The notes under the pieces: model-generated
Seen by the model: only the letters and a program-made list of their open reading frames with translations
Databases searched by the model: none
What the model was told of the DNA's origin: nothing
Made by a program: the position numbers and the translations under genes
Assembly: GCF_000196875.2 (NCBI RefSeq)
Contig: NC_014532.2
Location: 2,790,001-2,854,000 of the forward strand
DNA: 64,000 nucleotides
From: Halomonas elongata DSM 2581
Lineage (GTDB): Bacteria; Pseudomonadota; Gammaproteobacteria; Pseudomonadales; Halomonadaceae
Reading direction: 5' to 3'
Shown here: one piece after another, positions 23,189 to 32,957 of the stretch
Numbering within the stretch: the first letter of the stretch is position 1
Layout of the letters: each line of letters starts with the position of its first letter

Positions 23189-24919
23189 ATGATTCCAAAC
23201 TGGCTACGACACCCCCTCAACGCCGGCCTGCTGGCCGGTACCCTGCTGGCCACCCCCATGGCCCTGGGCCAATCGGCGATCCTCGAGGGCGAACGCTTCC
23301 ATCCCGAGGAAAGTACCGACGGCATGGTGGCGACCAGCCATTTCCTCGCTTCCCGGGTGGCGCGCGATGTCATGGCCGAAGGCGGCAACGCCGTGGATGC
23401 CGCCGTCACCGCCGGCTTCGCCCTGGCCGTCACCCAGCCCCGCTCCGGCAATATCGGCGGCGGCGGTTTCATGCTGATCTCCGACGAGAACAGCGGCGAG
23501 GTCATCGCCATCGATTATCGCGAGACCGCACCGGCCGCCGCCACCGAGACCATGTTCCAGGACGAAGACGGCAATGCCGTCGCTGAGTGGTCGCGCTTCA
23601 CGCATCGCGCCGCCGGGGTACCCGGTACCGTGGCCGGCCTGGCCCTGGCGCTCGAGAAATACGGCACCATGAGCCTGGCCGATGCCCTGGCACCGGCGAT
23701 CCGGCTCGCCGAAGAGGGCTTCGAGGTGCCGCCACGCTTCGTCGCCGGGGTCAACGATGCCCGCGAACGCCTCGAGAAGTGGGAATCGAGTCGCAAGATG
23801 TTCTTCAAGGAGGACGGCAGCGCCTACGAGGTCGGCGACACCTTTCGCCAACCGGAACTGGCCGCGACGCTCAAGCGCATCGCCGAGCAGGGCGCCCGGG
23901 AATTCTATGAAGGCGAGACTGCCGAGCTGATCGCCGCCGAGATGCAGCGCCACGATGGCCTGATCACCCTGGAGGACCTGGCCGGCTACCAGCCAGAGAT
24001 CCGCGAACCCAGCCACGGTACCTACCGGGGGCATGACATCTACGCCATGAGCCCGCCCTCCTCGGGTGGCGCCCACATCGTGCAGATGCTCAACATTCTC
24101 GAGGACTACCCGATCTCGGAGATGGGCTTCAATTCCGCCGATACCATCCATGTGATGGCCGAGGCGATGAAGCGTGCCTATGCCGACCGTTCGGAGTATC
24201 TGGGCGATACCGACTTCGTCGACGTGCCGCTCGAGGGCATCACCTCCAAGGCCTATGCCGACGAACTGCGCGAGCAGATCAACATGGACAGCGCCACGCC
24301 GAGCAGCGAGATTGCCCCCGGCAAGCCGCTGCCCTATGAGTCCAACGAAACCACACACTTCTCCATCGCCGATGGCGACGGCCTGGCGGTCTCCAACACC
24401 TACACCATCAACTTCAGCTACGGTTCCGGTATCGCCGTGGAGGGAGCCGGCTTTCTGCTCAACAACGAGATGGACGACTTCTCCGCCAAACCGGGCGTGC
24501 CCAACGCCTATGGTCTGATCGGTGGAGAAGCCAACAAGATCGAGCCCGGCAAGCGCATGCTGTCGTCGATGACGCCGACCATCGTCAAGCGCGACGGCAA
24601 GAACTTCCTGATCACCGGCAGTCCGGGGGGCTCGCGTATCATCACCACCACGCTGCAGGTGTTGATGAACGTCATCGACCACGACATGAATATCCAGTCG
24701 GCGGTCAGCGCCCCGCGCATCCATCACCAGTGGCTGCCCGACGAGATCCGCATCGAGGCCGGCATCAGCCCGGACACCCTCGAACTGCTGGAAGACAAGG
24801 GCCATACCATCAGCCAGCAAGCCGCCATGGGCGCCGCCCAGTCGATCATGATCGACGACGGGCTTTTCTTCGGCGGCGCCGATCCCCGCCGTTCCACGTC
24901 ATCAGCCATCGGGCTTTGA
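23189..24919 (+). CDS. ggt: Gamma-glutamyltransferase
   Basis: Periplasmic enzyme that hydrolyses or transpeptidates glutathione and other gamma-glutamyl compounds. It is made as a proenzyme that cuts itself. It has 576 residues from ATG 23189, behind AAGGA; an upstream in-frame ATG would spoil the signal peptide (about 1-28, ending in MALGQ). The autocleavage nucleophile is Thr388 in NETTHFS, dividing large and small subunits. MDDFSAKPG and the late GSPGGSRI oxyanion region are present. It stands just before the sulfate importer, possibly linked through sulfur supply. Confidence 0.94.
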   Translation: MIPNWLRHPLNAGLLAGTLLATPMALGQSAILEGERFHPEESTDGMVATSHFLASRVARDVMAEGGNAVDAAVTAGFALAVTQPRSGNIGGGGFMLISDENSGEVIAIDYRETAPAAATETMFQDEDGNAVAEWSRFTHRAAGVPGTVAGLALALEKYGTMSLADALAPAIRLAEEGFEVPPRFVAGVNDARERLEKWESSRKMFFKEDGSAYEVGDTFRQPELAATLKRIAEQGAREFYEGETAELIAAEMQRHDGLITLEDLAGYQPEIREPSHGTYRGHDIYAMSPPSSGGAHIVQMLNILEDYPISEMGFNSADTIHVMAEAMKRAYADRSEYLGDTDFVDVPLEGITSKAYADELREQINMDSATPSSEIAPGKPLPYESNETTHFSIADGDGLAVSNTYTINFSYGSGIAVEGAGFLLNNEMDDFSAKPGVPNAYGLIGGEANKIEPGKRMLSSMTPTIVKRDGKNFLITGSPGGSRIITTTLQVLMNVIDHDMNIQSAVSAPRIHHQWLPDEIRIEAGISPDTLELLEDKGHTISQQAAMGAAQSIMIDDGLFFGGADPRRSTSSAIGL

Positions 24920-24928
24920 CGCTCCCCG

Positions 24929-24948
24929 CCCCCGGCCCGCGCCGGGGG
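24929..24948 (+). terminator. Hairpin after ggt
   Basis: An 8-bp perfect stem CCCCCGGC / GCCGGGGG with loop CCGC, 10 bp after the ggt stop. There is no U-run, so it is probably a weak or Rho-assisted end. Confidence 0.5.
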
Positions 24949-25082
24949 CTCGGTCATCGTCCCGGTGCCGCATTGCCGCAACTCGCTCTCCCCCCCCTCA
25001 CACTCATAGCTCGTCCACTCGTAGCTCGCACCCTAGGCTCCCCCTTCGATATTAATAGTCCAAAAAAGAATAACCCAAACAC

Positions 25083-25111
25083 TTGTAATTCCATTTGGCG
25101 ATTACTACCTT
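25083..25111 (+). promoter_or_regulatory. Candidate promoter of the sulfate-import operon
   Basis: TTGTAA (25083-25088), 17 bp, then TACCTT (25106-25111), in a conspicuously A+T-rich 100-bp block before the binding-protein gene. This is the kind of region where the CysB activator binds in enterobacterial cys genes. No CysB site was identified with certainty. Confidence 0.4.
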
Positions 25112-25151
25112 AGCGATCCAAGTAAATCCATCAAGGATCCAAGGAGTCGTC

Positions 25152-26174
25152 ATGTCGCCGCTGCCCTTCGTACGTCGCACCTTTACCGCCTCCATCGTCG
25201 CCGCCGGCCTGGGCATCGGTCTCGTCACCCCGGCCATGGCGGCCGAGCGCGAGCTGCTCAACTCCTCCTATGACATCGCCCGCGAGCTGTTCGCCGAGAT
25301 CAACCCGGCCTTCAAGGAACACTGGGAGGCGAACCACGACGATACCCTGACCATCAAGCAGTCCCACGGCGGCTCGTCGGCACAGGCCCGCGCCATTCTC
25401 CAGGGGCTCGGCGCCGATGTGGTGACCTACAACCAGGTCACCGACGTTCAGGTGCTCGCCGATGCCGGCCTGGTGGCCGAGGACTGGCAAGCTCAACTGC
25501 CCAACAATGCCTCGCCCTACTACTCCACCACCGCCTTCCTGGTGCGCAAGGACAACCCCAAGGGCATCGAGAGCTGGGCCGACCTGGCCAGGGAAGACGT
25601 GGAACTGGTCTTCCCCAACCCCAAGACCTCGGGCAACGGCCGCTACACCTACCTGGCCGCCTGGGGGGCCGCTGAGCGCGCCTTCGACGGCGACGAGCAG
25701 AAGGTCAAGGACTTCATGCGCACCTTCCTCGGCAACGTCAAGGTGTTCGATACCGGCGGTCGCGGCGCCACCACCAGCTTCATCGAGCGGGGCATCGGCG
25801 ACGTGCTGATCAGCTTCGAATCCGAGGTCAACAACATCCGCCAGGAGTACGGCAGCGACGATTACGAGGTGATCGTGCCGCCGGTCAGCATCCTCGCCGA
25901 ATTCCCGGTGGCGGTGGTCGGAGAGAATGCCGAGAAGCACGGCAACACCGAGCTGGCGCAGGATTACCTGGACTACCTCTATAGCGAAGAGGCTCAGCGT
26001 ATTCTTGCCGGCTTCAACTACCGCGTGCATGACGAAGCCGTGGTCGAGGAATTCAGCGATCAGTTCCCCGAGACCGAGTTGTTCGAGGTCCAGGATGTCT
26101 TCGGCGGCTGGGACCAGGCCATGGAGACACATTTCGAGAGCGGTGGGATGCTCGATCAGTTGCAGCGCCGCTGA
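25152..26174 (+). CDS. Sulfate/thiosulfate ABC transporter periplasmic binding protein
   Basis: Captures sulfate or thiosulfate in the periplasm for the CysTWA importer encoded directly downstream. It has 340 residues from ATG 25152 behind AAGGAG. The signal peptide runs about 1-29, ending [48 protein letters not shown] and [12 protein letters not shown] are the oxyanion-binding stretches of the Sbp/CysP family. I cannot separate Sbp from CysP by eye. First gene of a four-gene operon. Confidence 0.93.
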   Translation: MSPLPFVRRTFTASIVAAGLGIGLVTPAMAAERELLNSSYDIARELFAEINPAFKEHWEANHDDTLTIKQSHGGSSAQARAILQGLGADVVTYNQVTDVQVLADAGLVAEDWQAQLPNNASPYYSTTAFLVRKDNPKGIESWADLAREDVELVFPNPKTSGNGRYTYLAAWGAAERAFDGDEQKVKDFMRTFLGNVKVFDTGGRGATTSFIERGIGDVLISFESEVNNIRQEYGSDDYEVIVPPVSILAEFPVAVVGENAEKHGNTELAQDYLDYLYSEEAQRILAGFNYRVHDEAVVEEFSDQFPETELFEVQDVFGGWDQAMETHFESGGMLDQLQRR

Positions 26175-26199
26175 GTAACCGGATGAACGAGAACCCTTC

Positions 26200-27060
26200 A
26201 TGAAAGCAGCAGCTTTCTCCTTGCCCCTTCCCCGGGCCCGGCAGCGTGTGCTGCCGGGCTTCGGCCTGTCTCTGGGCATCAGCCTGACCTTCGTGTCACT
26301 GGTTCTGCTGCTGCCGTTGACCGGCCTGGTCGGCCAGCTCTCCGGCCTGTCGCTGGCCGAGTACTGGGCGATCATCAGCGAAGGCCGAGTCGTCGCCAGC
26401 TATGTGACCACGATCGGTGCAGCGGCGGTCGCCGCGGTGATCAACGCCATCTTCGGGCTGCTGCTGGCCTGGGTGCTGGTGCGCTACGACTTCCCGGGCA
26501 AGCGCCTGCTCGACGCCCTGATGGATCTGCCCTTTGCGCTGCCCACGGCGGTGGCCGGCATCACCCTGGCCACGCTCTACTCCAGCAGCGGCTGGATGGG
26601 CAAGGCACTGGCCCCACTGGGCATCGAGGTCGCCTATACCTGGGTCGGCATTGCACTGGCCATGGCCTTTACCAGCATTCCCTTCGTGGTGCGCACCGTA
26701 CAGCCGATCCTCGAGGATCTGCCGGGAGAGATCGACGAGGCGGCCATGGCACTGGGCGCCCGCGATGGCGTGGCCTTCCGCCGCGTGATCCTGCCTCACC
26801 TGTGGCCGGCGCTGGTCACCGGCACGGGGCTGGCCTTCGTGCGCTCGCTCGGCGAGTTCGGCGCGGTGATCTTCATCGCCGGCAACATGCCTTACGAGAC
26901 CGAGATCACCTCGCTGATGATCTTCGTCAAGCTGCAGGAGTACGACTATGTCGGCGCCTCGGCCATCGCCTCGGTAGTGCTCGCCACCTCGCTGATCCTG
27001 CTGCTGGCCATCAACCTGTGGCAGGGCCGCTTCATCCGTCGCCTGCACGGAGGTAGCTGA
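26200..27060 (+). CDS. cysT: Sulfate ABC transporter permease CysT
   Basis: Inner-membrane permease subunit, pairing with CysW. It has 286 residues, with six predicted membrane segments. The EAA loop that contacts CysA reads EIDEAAMALGARDGVAFRRV (about 180-200), and SLGEFGAVIFIAGNMP is typical of CysT. The stop codon shares one base with the cysW start (TGATG), indicating coupling. Confidence 0.94.
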   Translation: MKAAAFSLPLPRARQRVLPGFGLSLGISLTFVSLVLLLPLTGLVGQLSGLSLAEYWAIISEGRVVASYVTTIGAAAVAAVINAIFGLLLAWVLVRYDFPGKRLLDALMDLPFALPTAVAGITLATLYSSSGWMGKALAPLGIEVAYTWVGIALAMAFTSIPFVVRTVQPILEDLPGEIDEAAMALGARDGVAFRRVILPHLWPALVTGTGLAFVRSLGEFGAVIFIAGNMPYETEITSLMIFVKLQEYDYVGASAIASVVLATSLILLLAINLWQGRFIRRLHGGS

Positions 27061-27887
27061 TGCAACGAATCGGAGATGCCCCCGTCCTGCGCCGCGTTCT
27101 CATCGGTGCCGCCGTGGCACTGGCCGCGCTCTTTCTGCTGCTGCCACTGGTGGCGATCTTCGCCCAGGCCTTCGCCCAGGGCCTCGGCGGCTTCTGGAGC
27201 AATGTCAGCGACACCTACACCCTGTCCGCCATCGGCCTGACCTTGTTCATCACGGCCCTGACCATTCCGGTGAACCTGGTGTTCGGGGTGATGCTGGCCT
27301 GGCTGGTGACGCGTTTCCAGTTCCCGGGACGCCGCCTGCTGCAGACGCTGATCGACATTCCCTTTGCCATCTCGCCGGTGGTGGCGGGCCTGGTCTATCT
27401 GCTGCTGTACGGCCGCAATGGCTGGATCGGCGGCTGGCTCAATGCCCATGACATCCAGTTGATGTTCGCCTGGCCGGGCATCCTGATGGTCACCATCTTC
27501 GTCACCTGTCCCTTCGTGGCCAGGGAGCTGATTCCATTGATGCAGGCCCAGGGCTCGCGGGAAGAAGAAGCGGCGGTCACCCTGGGCGCTTCGGGCTTCA
27601 CGCTGTTTCGCCGGGTCACCCTGCCGAACATCCGCTGGGCATTGCTGTACGGGGTGATCTTGACCAACGCCCGGGCGGTGGGAGAATTCGGCGCCGTCTC
27701 CGTGGTCTCCGGCGCGATTCGCGGCGAGACCAATACCCTGCCGCTGCACGTCGAACTGCTGTATCAGGACTACAACACCGTGGGCGCCTTCGCCAGCGCC
27801 GCCCTGCTGGCCCTCATCGCCCTGTTCACGCTGGCCGCCAAGGCCGGCCTGGAGTGGCGCGCCACGCGCCGGGAGGCTTCCGCATGA
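27060..27887 (+). CDS. cysW: Sulfate ABC transporter permease CysW
   Basis: Second permease subunit of the sulfate/thiosulfate importer. It has 275 residues and about six membrane segments. The EAA loop reads [19 protein letters not shown], and [17 protein letters not shown] is the CysW signature. It overlaps cysT by one base and cysA by four (ATGA), so the three subunits should be made together. Confidence 0.94.
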   Translation: MQRIGDAPVLRRVLIGAAVALAALFLLLPLVAIFAQAFAQGLGGFWSNVSDTYTLSAIGLTLFITALTIPVNLVFGVMLAWLVTRFQFPGRRLLQTLIDIPFAISPVVAGLVYLLLYGRNGWIGGWLNAHDIQLMFAWPGILMVTIFVTCPFVARELIPLMQAQGSREEEAAVTLGASGFTLFRRVTLPNIRWALLYGVILTNARAVGEFGAVSVVSGAIRGETNTLPLHVELLYQDYNTVGAFASAALLALIALFTLAAKAGLEWRATRREASA

Positions 27888-28990
27888 GCATTCATCTCGA
27901 GAACATCGCCAAGCACTATGGTCGCGGAGGGCGCCATCAGGCCCTGGCGCCGCTGGATCTCGATATCCAGCAGGGCGAGCTGATCGGGCTGCTCGGCCCC
28001 TCCGGCTCCGGCAAGACCACCTTGCTGCGCATCATCGCCGGGCTCGAGGCCCCCGACCACAAGCCCGCCGGTCGCATCCTGTTTGGCGAGCGCGATGTCA
28101 CCCAACTGCACGTGCGTGACCGGCGCATCGGCTTCGTCTTCCAGCACTATGCGCTGTTCCGGCACATGACGGTCTACGACAACGTGGCCTTCGGCCTGAC
28201 GGTGATGCCGCGTCGCCAGCGGCCCTCCAGCGGCGAGATTCGCGCTCGGGTGCACCGCCTGCTGGAAATGGTCCAGCTCGAGAAGCTGGCGGGGCGCTAC
28301 CCGGCCCAGCTGTCCGGCGGCCAGCAACAGCGCGTCTCCCTGGCGCGCTCCCTGGCCCTGCGCCCCGACGTCCTGCTGCTCGACGAGCCCTTCGGCGCGC
28401 TGGATGCCAAGGTTCGCCAGGAGCTGCGCCGCTGGTTGCGGCACCTGCACGACGAGTTGAACTTCACCAGCGTCTTCGTCACCCACGACCAGGAAGAGGC
28501 GCTGGAACTCTCCGACCGCGTGGTGGTGATGAGCGATGGCCGCATCGAGCAGATCGACACGCCTGAGGCCTTGTATCGCGCCCCGGCCAACCGCTTCGTG
28601 TTCGAGTTCCTGGGCGATGCCAACCATCTCGAGGGCGAGGTGCGCGACGGCGTACTCACCTGTGGCGACGCTCGGCTCGATGTCGACCTGCCCGACGGCC
28701 CGGAGGACCTGCTGCTGCGCCCCCATGAAGTGGCGCTGGACACCGCACCGCGCGAGTCGGCCCATCTGCCGGTGACCGTGACCGCCATCTCGCCGGTCGG
28801 CGCCGAGGTGCGCGTGGAACTGGCCGCCGACTGGCTGCCCGGCCCCTGGCTTGCCACCGTGCGTCACGCCGATTTCGAGCGCCTCGCGCTCGCCCGTGGC
28901 CAGCGGCTGTTCGCCCTGCCGCGCCGCTGGCATCGCTTCGCGGACAGCGCACCGGCGACACGCGACACCTCGGCCCTGCTCACCGGCTGA
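27884..28990 (+). CDS. cysA: Sulfate/thiosulfate import ATP-binding protein CysA
   Basis: ATPase that drives the CysTW importer. It has 368 residues from ATG 27884 (MSIHLENI). The N-terminal ABC domain has Walker [10 protein letters not shown], a Q-loop near QHYALF, signature LSGGQQQR, Walker B LLLDEPFG and H-loop VTHD. The C-terminal domain (about 240-368) is the OB-like TOBE/regulatory part. The last gene of the operon; the next gene begins 68 bp later with its own promoter-like TATACT. Confidence 0.95.
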   Translation: MSIHLENIAKHYGRGGRHQALAPLDLDIQQGELIGLLGPSGSGKTTLLRIIAGLEAPDHKPAGRILFGERDVTQLHVRDRRIGFVFQHYALFRHMTVYDNVAFGLTVMPRRQRPSSGEIRARVHRLLEMVQLEKLAGRYPAQLSGGQQQRVSLARSLALRPDVLLLDEPFGALDAKVRQELRRWLRHLHDELNFTSVFVTHDQEEALELSDRVVVMSDGRIEQIDTPEALYRAPANRFVFEFLGDANHLEGEVRDGVLTCGDARLDVDLPDGPEDLLLRPHEVALDTAPRESAHLPVTVTAISPVGAEVRVELAADWLPGPWLATVRHADFERLALARGQRLFALPRRWHRFADSAPATRDTSALLTG

Positions 28991-29011
28991 ATCGAATGCA
29001 CGAGCTTCGGT

Positions 29012-29036
29012 GACGGGGCTATACTCGGTCCCCGTC
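29012..29036 (+). promoter_or_regulatory. Hairpin and TATACT between cysA and the lipoprotein gene
   Basis: GACGGGG and CCCCGTC enclose an 11-nt loop that contains TATACT (29020-29025), a near-consensus -10. No good -35 is seen. The block may terminate the cys operon and start the next gene. Confidence 0.35.
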
Positions 29037-29058
29037 GCCATTTCAGGAAGGAAGTGCC

Positions 29059-29649
29059 ATGCAACGTCGACGTTTTCTGAAGCTCACGGCCCTGATGCTG
29101 ACCCTCACCTGGCTCGCCGGCTGCTCGTCTCCCCAGTACCTGCAACCGACGCCCGAGCGCACCGCCACGGTGCCTCACATCGGCCAGGGCCAGGCAGTGA
29201 CCGTGTCGGTGGTGGATGGTCGGGACAGCCCGCAGATCGGTACCCGCAGCGGCAACGCCATGTCGACCTCGGTGATCACCGTGGAAGCCGAGCCCTTGAT
29301 GCCGAAGCTGCAGGCAGAGGCCGAACGCGCCCTGCGCGACATGGGCTTCCAGCCGACCAGGGAGGCCGCCCAGGGACGCCCTCGCCTGACGCTGACCCTG
29401 CAGCGCCTCGCCTACGGGAGCGGCCAGAGCCAACCGCTGATCGACGAAGCGCGCCTCGAGTCCGTGCTGGTCGCCAAAGCCGAAAACGACGGCGCGACCT
29501 ACACCGGGACCTACACCTCACGGCGCACCCAGGGTTATGCCGTTCGTCCGGGCTTCGAAGCCAACACGAACATGGTCGCCGAGCTGCTCTCGGACGGGTT
29601 GAACCGTGTCTTCAAAGATCCCGAGCTGGGGCATTTCCTGGCACGCTGA
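29059..29649 (+). CDS. YajG-family lipoprotein
   Basis: A predicted outer-membrane-anchored lipoprotein of 196 residues. A lipoprotein signal peptide ends in the lipobox LAGC, with the acylated Cys near residue 22; Ser follows at +2, arguing for outer-membrane sorting. The mature part resembles YajG of E. coli (192 residues): VVDGRDSPQIGTRSG early and late VAELLSDGLNRVFKDP. The function of YajG is not established. It is monocistronic, followed by a perfect 12-bp hairpin. Confidence 0.85.
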   Translation: MQRRRFLKLTALMLTLTWLAGCSSPQYLQPTPERTATVPHIGQGQAVTVSVVDGRDSPQIGTRSGNAMSTSVITVEAEPLMPKLQAEAERALRDMGFQPTREAAQGRPRLTLTLQRLAYGSGQSQPLIDEARLESVLVAKAENDGATYTGTYTSRRTQGYAVRPGFEANTNMVAELLSDGLNRVFKDPELGHFLAR

Positions 29650-29658
29650 GCCCACATA

Positions 29659-29686
29659 GCAGGACACTGCCCGAGCAGTGTCCTGC
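29659..29686. terminator. Hairpin between lipoprotein gene and tpm
   Basis: A perfect 12-bp stem GCAGGACACTGC / GCAGTGTCCTGC with a CCGA loop between two convergent genes. No T-run on either side. Confidence 0.6.
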
Positions 29687-29709
29687 CGGTGTCGACAGGC
29701 AGCCTGGCT

Positions 29710-30348
29710 TCAGCGTCCGGGCCCCCGCCGCACCAGCTTCCAGATGCTCTCCCGGAAACCGCTGCCAGGCTCGCGCTCCCCATCCTCCAGATGGGTCACC
29801 TCGAAGTTGGGCGAGAAGCGTTCGTGCACCTCGTCGGCCGTCACCTCATACGGTGGACCTCCCGAATCGCCCGGTGCCCGGGTCAGGGTGATCAACAGCC
29901 CCCGGGCGCCGGGCGGCAGCAGTTGAGCCAGATGGAAGGCATAGCGCTGGCGCGCGGCCTCGGGCAGGGCAATCAAGGCCGCCCGGTCATAGAAGGCACC
30001 AATCTCCGCCGCCTCGTCGATGTGCAAGTGGAAGAAATCCCCGCACCATAGCTCCACGTTCCCCTGGCGGCTGACGGCAAAGTGCGCGTGATGGTAGCGG
30101 GATACCTCGCCTGCGCCTTCCGCCAGGAACTGCTCGATGGCCTCCTCGGCCAGTTCGATGCCCAGCACCGGATGGCCGCGATCGGCCAACCAGCGCATGT
30201 CCAGGCTCTTGCCGCACAAGGGCACCAGCACCTTGGCCCCCTCGTCGACACCGAGACCGGGCCAATGACGCTCGAGCGCGGGATGCACCGCCTCGCGATG
30301 AAAGCCGATACGACCTTGCTGCCAGCGCTGTCGCCAATCCTCGACCAT
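29710..30348 (-). CDS. tpm: Thiopurine S-methyltransferase
   Basis: SAM-dependent methyltransferase. Bacterial homologues methylate tellurite/selenite and thiopurines; the natural substrate is uncertain. It has 212 residues, the bacterial TPMT length. VPLCGKSLDMRWLADRGHPV and GIELAEEAIEQFL form the SAM pocket, CGDFF follows, and YDRAALIALP is typical. It starts 11 bp after the stop of the SH3-domain gene and is probably co-transcribed with it. Confidence 0.93.
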   Translation of the reverse strand: MVEDWRQRWQQGRIGFHREAVHPALERHWPGLGVDEGAKVLVPLCGKSLDMRWLADRGHPVLGIELAEEAIEQFLAEGAGEVSRYHHAHFAVSRQGNVELWCGDFFHLHIDEAAEIGAFYDRAALIALPEAARQRYAFHLAQLLPPGARGLLITLTRAPGDSGGPPYEVTADEVHERFSPNFEVTHLEDGEREPGSGFRESIWKLVRRGPGR

Positions 30349-30359
30349 GCCGCCCTCGC

Positions 30360-30992
30360 TCAGAACCAGCGGTCGCGCTTGCGTCGACGGCGCGGCAGGT
30401 GCGGTACGATCAGCCCGACCAGCAAACCGGCGCCCGCCACGCCTCCGCCATACATGAAGTAGCGCATCAGCAGGTCCTCTTCCTGGGTTTCCAGGCGAGC
30501 CTGCAGGTTGCGAATGGTGTCGCGGGACTGTTCGGCCTCGCTGGAGAGCTTCTGATTGCGGCTCTCCAGCTCGGCGATGCGCTGCTCGCGCACCGCGAGC
30601 GTCTCGCTGAGCGCATTGATGCGACCTTCCCAGGTGTCATTGATGCCGGACAGTTCCGCGCTCAACTCCTCGACCCGGGACTCCAGTGCTGGCAACTGCA
30701 CCCGGGCACTGGGCGTATCCTGGAGCTGGTCGCTCGGCACCCAGACTTCATCGCCGCTTTCGCTGCGCACCTCGGTATAGTCGCCCTCGGTATCGAGCAC
30801 TTCCACCGGCTCGCCGGCCGTCAGGCTACCGACGATGCGATAGCCATCGGTAGGACCGCTGCGGACATAGGTGGTCAAGTCATCGGAAACCCAGCGCGAG
30901 GCGTCGTCTCCACCCTCCTGCTGGGCGAGCGCCGGCAGGGCCAGGGCCCCGAGCAGCACGCCCAGTGTCACTTTCTTGCTTCGTTGCATCAT
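30360..30992 (-). CDS. SH3-domain membrane protein (YgiM type)
   Basis: A 210-residue envelope protein. The signal peptide is about 1-24 (ending ALAQ). A bacterial SH3 domain (about 32-95) shows YVRSGPTDGYRIVGSLTAGE. A long coiled coil (about 100-175) is rich in E, R and L. One membrane segment follows near 178-198, then a strongly basic tail. The layout matches TIGR04211/YgiM proteins. I start at ATG 30990-30992, with a second ATG directly following; the open frame continues upstream without homology. Its role is unknown; peptidoglycan contact through the SH3 domain is plausible. Confidence 0.85.
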   Translation of the reverse strand: MMQRSKKVTLGVLLGALALPALAQQEGGDDASRWVSDDLTTYVRSGPTDGYRIVGSLTAGEPVEVLDTEGDYTEVRSESGDEVWVPSDQLQDTPSARVQLPALESRVEELSAELSGINDTWEGRINALSETLAVREQRIAELESRNQKLSSEAEQSRDTIRNLQARLETQEEDLLMRYFMYGGGVAGAGLLVGLIVPHLPRRRRKRDRWF

Positions 30993-31101
30993 GCCGTCAT
31001 CCTGGCTATCCAAGGCTCTGTGTGCGGTGTACCAAGGCAATGGTGACCGTGCCGATCTCCCTTCCGACCCGATCCGCGATGAGAGCGACCTTCCCGAGAC
31101 A

Positions 31102-31124
31102 TCATCCACAGTTGCTGTGGACAA
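31102..31124. promoter_or_regulatory. Inverted DnaA-box-like pair
   Basis: TCATCCACA and, on the other strand, TTGTCCACA each differ by one base from TTATCCACA and face each other across five bases. The inner parts can also form a hairpin. Binding by DnaA is inference. Confidence 0.35.
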
Positions 31125-31300
31125 GTGTCGGGAAAACCGCTGGAAACCACCGGCCAGGCGGCGTGCTGTCGGCATGGTCGCGGTATCGATCACATCATGA
31201 CCAATCGCGCAGGCCGCCGGGACCGGCACAAGCGCCAAAGGTACCATAGACATGCCACCGCCGGCAGCGCACGACGCTGGCCCCCGGCGTCAAGCGCGCG

Positions 31301-31306
31301 TATAAT
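31301..31306 (+). promoter_or_regulatory. miaB -10 element
   Basis: An exact TATAAT, about 100 nt before the miaB ATG. The -35 at normal spacing (TGGCCC) is poor, so an activator or a long 5' leader may be involved. Confidence 0.45.
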
Positions 31307-31406
31307 TACGGCCTCGGAAGACAGCACGTCTCCCCCCACGAACACTCAACGTTTCCCTCATCCACCGGTGCAATCCGTCGGGCCTCGACGCCACGACCAG
31401 ACTCTT

Positions 31407-32750
31407 ATGGCGAAGAAACTCTTCATCAAGACGCACGGCTGCCAGATGAACGAGTACGACTCCGCACGCATGGCGGATCTGCTCGGCGAATCCCATCAGC
31501 TGGAGCTCACCGACGACGAGCATGATGCCGACGTCATCCTTCTCAATACCTGCTCGATCCGCGAGAAGGCCCAGGAGAAGGTCTTCCACCAGCTCGGCCG
31601 CTGGAAGAAGCTCAAGGACGCCAATCCAGACCTGGTGATCGGCGTCGGCGGCTGCGTGGCCAGCCAGGAAGGCGAGGCATTGCGCAAGCGCGCGCCCCAG
31701 GTGGACATGGTGTTCGGTCCCCAGACCCTGCACCGTGTGCCGGCCATGCTCGACGCACGCCAGGACGACAAGATCTCGGTGGTCGATGTCACCTTCCCGG
31801 AAATCGAGAAGTTCGACCACCTGCCGAAACCGACCTCCGACGGCGCCACCGCCTTCGTCTCGGTCATGGAAGGCTGCTCCAAGTACTGCACCTTCTGCGT
31901 GGTCCCCTATACCCGGGGCGAGGAAGTCTCGCGTCCCTTCGAAGCGGTGATGGATGAAGTGATCCATCTGGCCGACCAGGGCGTCCGCGAGATCAACCTG
32001 CTGGGGCAGAACGTCAACGCCTATCGCGGCGAGAACCAGCTCGGCGACGAGATCGACCTGGCCGAGCTGATCAGCTGCGTGGCCGCCGTCGACGGCATCG
32101 ACCGCATCCGCTTCACCACCTCGCATCCGGTAGAGTTCTCCGACAGCCTGATCGAGGCCTATGGCGAGATTCCGGAACTGGTCAGCCACCTTCACCTGCC
32201 CGTACAGGCCGGCTCCGACAACGTCCTGGCGGCCATGAAGCGCGGCCATACCGTCGAGGAATACGTCGACAAGCTGGAACGCATCCGCGCCCTGCGCCCG
32301 GACATCAGCTTTTCCTCGGACTTCATCATCGGCTTCCCCGGCGAGACCGAGGCGGACTTCGAATCGACCATGGATCTGATCCATCGCATCGGCTTCGATG
32401 TTTCCTTCAGTTTCGTCTACTCGGCGCGCCCCGGTACGCCGGCAGCGGCGCTGCCCGACGAAACACCGGAAGCGGTCAAGAAGCAGCGCCTGGCGATCCT
32501 GCAGGAACGCATCAACCAGCAGGCCATGCAGATCAGCCGACGCATGGTGGGCACGACCCAGCGCATCCTGGTCACCGGCTTCTCGCCCAAGGATCCGGGC
32601 CAGCTATCCGGACGCACCGAGAACAACCGGGTGGTCAACTTCCGCGCGCCCAATCCCACCGAGCTGATCGGCTACTTCGTCGACGTGGAAATCACCGAGG
32701 CGCTACCCAACTCCCTGCGGGGCGATCTGGCCTCTCCGGAGCGCTTCTGA
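31407..32750 (+). CDS. miaB: tRNA-i6A37 methylthiotransferase MiaB
   Basis: Radical-SAM enzyme that adds a methylthio group to i6A37, using the product of MiaA. It has 447 residues from ATG 31407 ([13 protein letters not shown]). The auxiliary 4Fe-4S cluster ligands are Cys12, Cys49 and Cys83; the radical-SAM cluster is Cys157, Cys161 and Cys164 in [11 protein letters not shown]-terminal TRAM domain (about 380-445) binds tRNA. In many gammaproteobacteria miaB precedes ybeZ-ybeY-ybeX-lnt, as here, though a 207-bp gap with a long palindrome intervenes. Confidence 0.96.
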   Translation: MAKKLFIKTHGCQMNEYDSARMADLLGESHQLELTDDEHDADVILLNTCSIREKAQEKVFHQLGRWKKLKDANPDLVIGVGGCVASQEGEALRKRAPQVDMVFGPQTLHRVPAMLDARQDDKISVVDVTFPEIEKFDHLPKPTSDGATAFVSVMEGCSKYCTFCVVPYTRGEEVSRPFEAVMDEVIHLADQGVREINLLGQNVNAYRGENQLGDEIDLAELISCVAAVDGIDRIRFTTSHPVEFSDSLIEAYGEIPELVSHLHLPVQAGSDNVLAAMKRGHTVEEYVDKLERIRALRPDISFSSDFIIGFPGETEADFESTMDLIHRIGFDVSFSFVYSARPGTPAAALPDETPEAVKKQRLAILQERINQQAMQISRRMVGTTQRILVTGFSPKDPGQLSGRTENNRVVNFRAPNPTELIGYFVDVEITEALPNSLRGDLASPERF

Positions 32751-32812
32751 TTCCTTCCGCGGCCGGGGACGGCTCATGAATTTGCAGGCCCGCATCGGGC
32801 ACTCTCGTGACA

Positions 32813-32847
32813 CGGCGTGTCGTTCAGCATGCTGAATGAACACGCCG
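32813..32847. repeat. 35-bp near-perfect palindrome between miaB and ybeZ
   Basis: The outer arms CGGCGTGT and AACACGCCG and the inner self-complementary TTCAGCATGCTGAA are joined by two-base mismatched steps. It could be a terminator for miaB (ATCACGTTTTC follows) or a dimeric-repressor site. It is the main feature of the 207-bp gap. Confidence 0.6.
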
Positions 32848-32957
32848 ATCACGTTTTCAACGCTGCATGGCCGACGCCCGGCCCTTCATGGACCGTCTCC
32901 CGCGCATTGCTCCGCCCCCCAAGGTGGCAGTAAGCTGACGACGACATTCATCAACCC

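Larger units (their letters stand above)
30993..31406. other. Divergent intergenic region between SH3-domain gene and miaB
   Basis: 414 bp without a convincing gene. It contains an inverted pair of DnaA-box-like 9-mers (31102-31124) and a consensus TATAAT (31301-31306) suited to miaB. A plus-strand frame in phase with miaB extends through part of it but lacks miaB homology. Confidence 0.6.

Noticed and set aside
31102..31124. DnaA-box-like pair as a replication origin
   Set aside because: Only two imperfect boxes, no A+T-rich unwinding region and no dnaA, dnaN, gyrB or gid genes.
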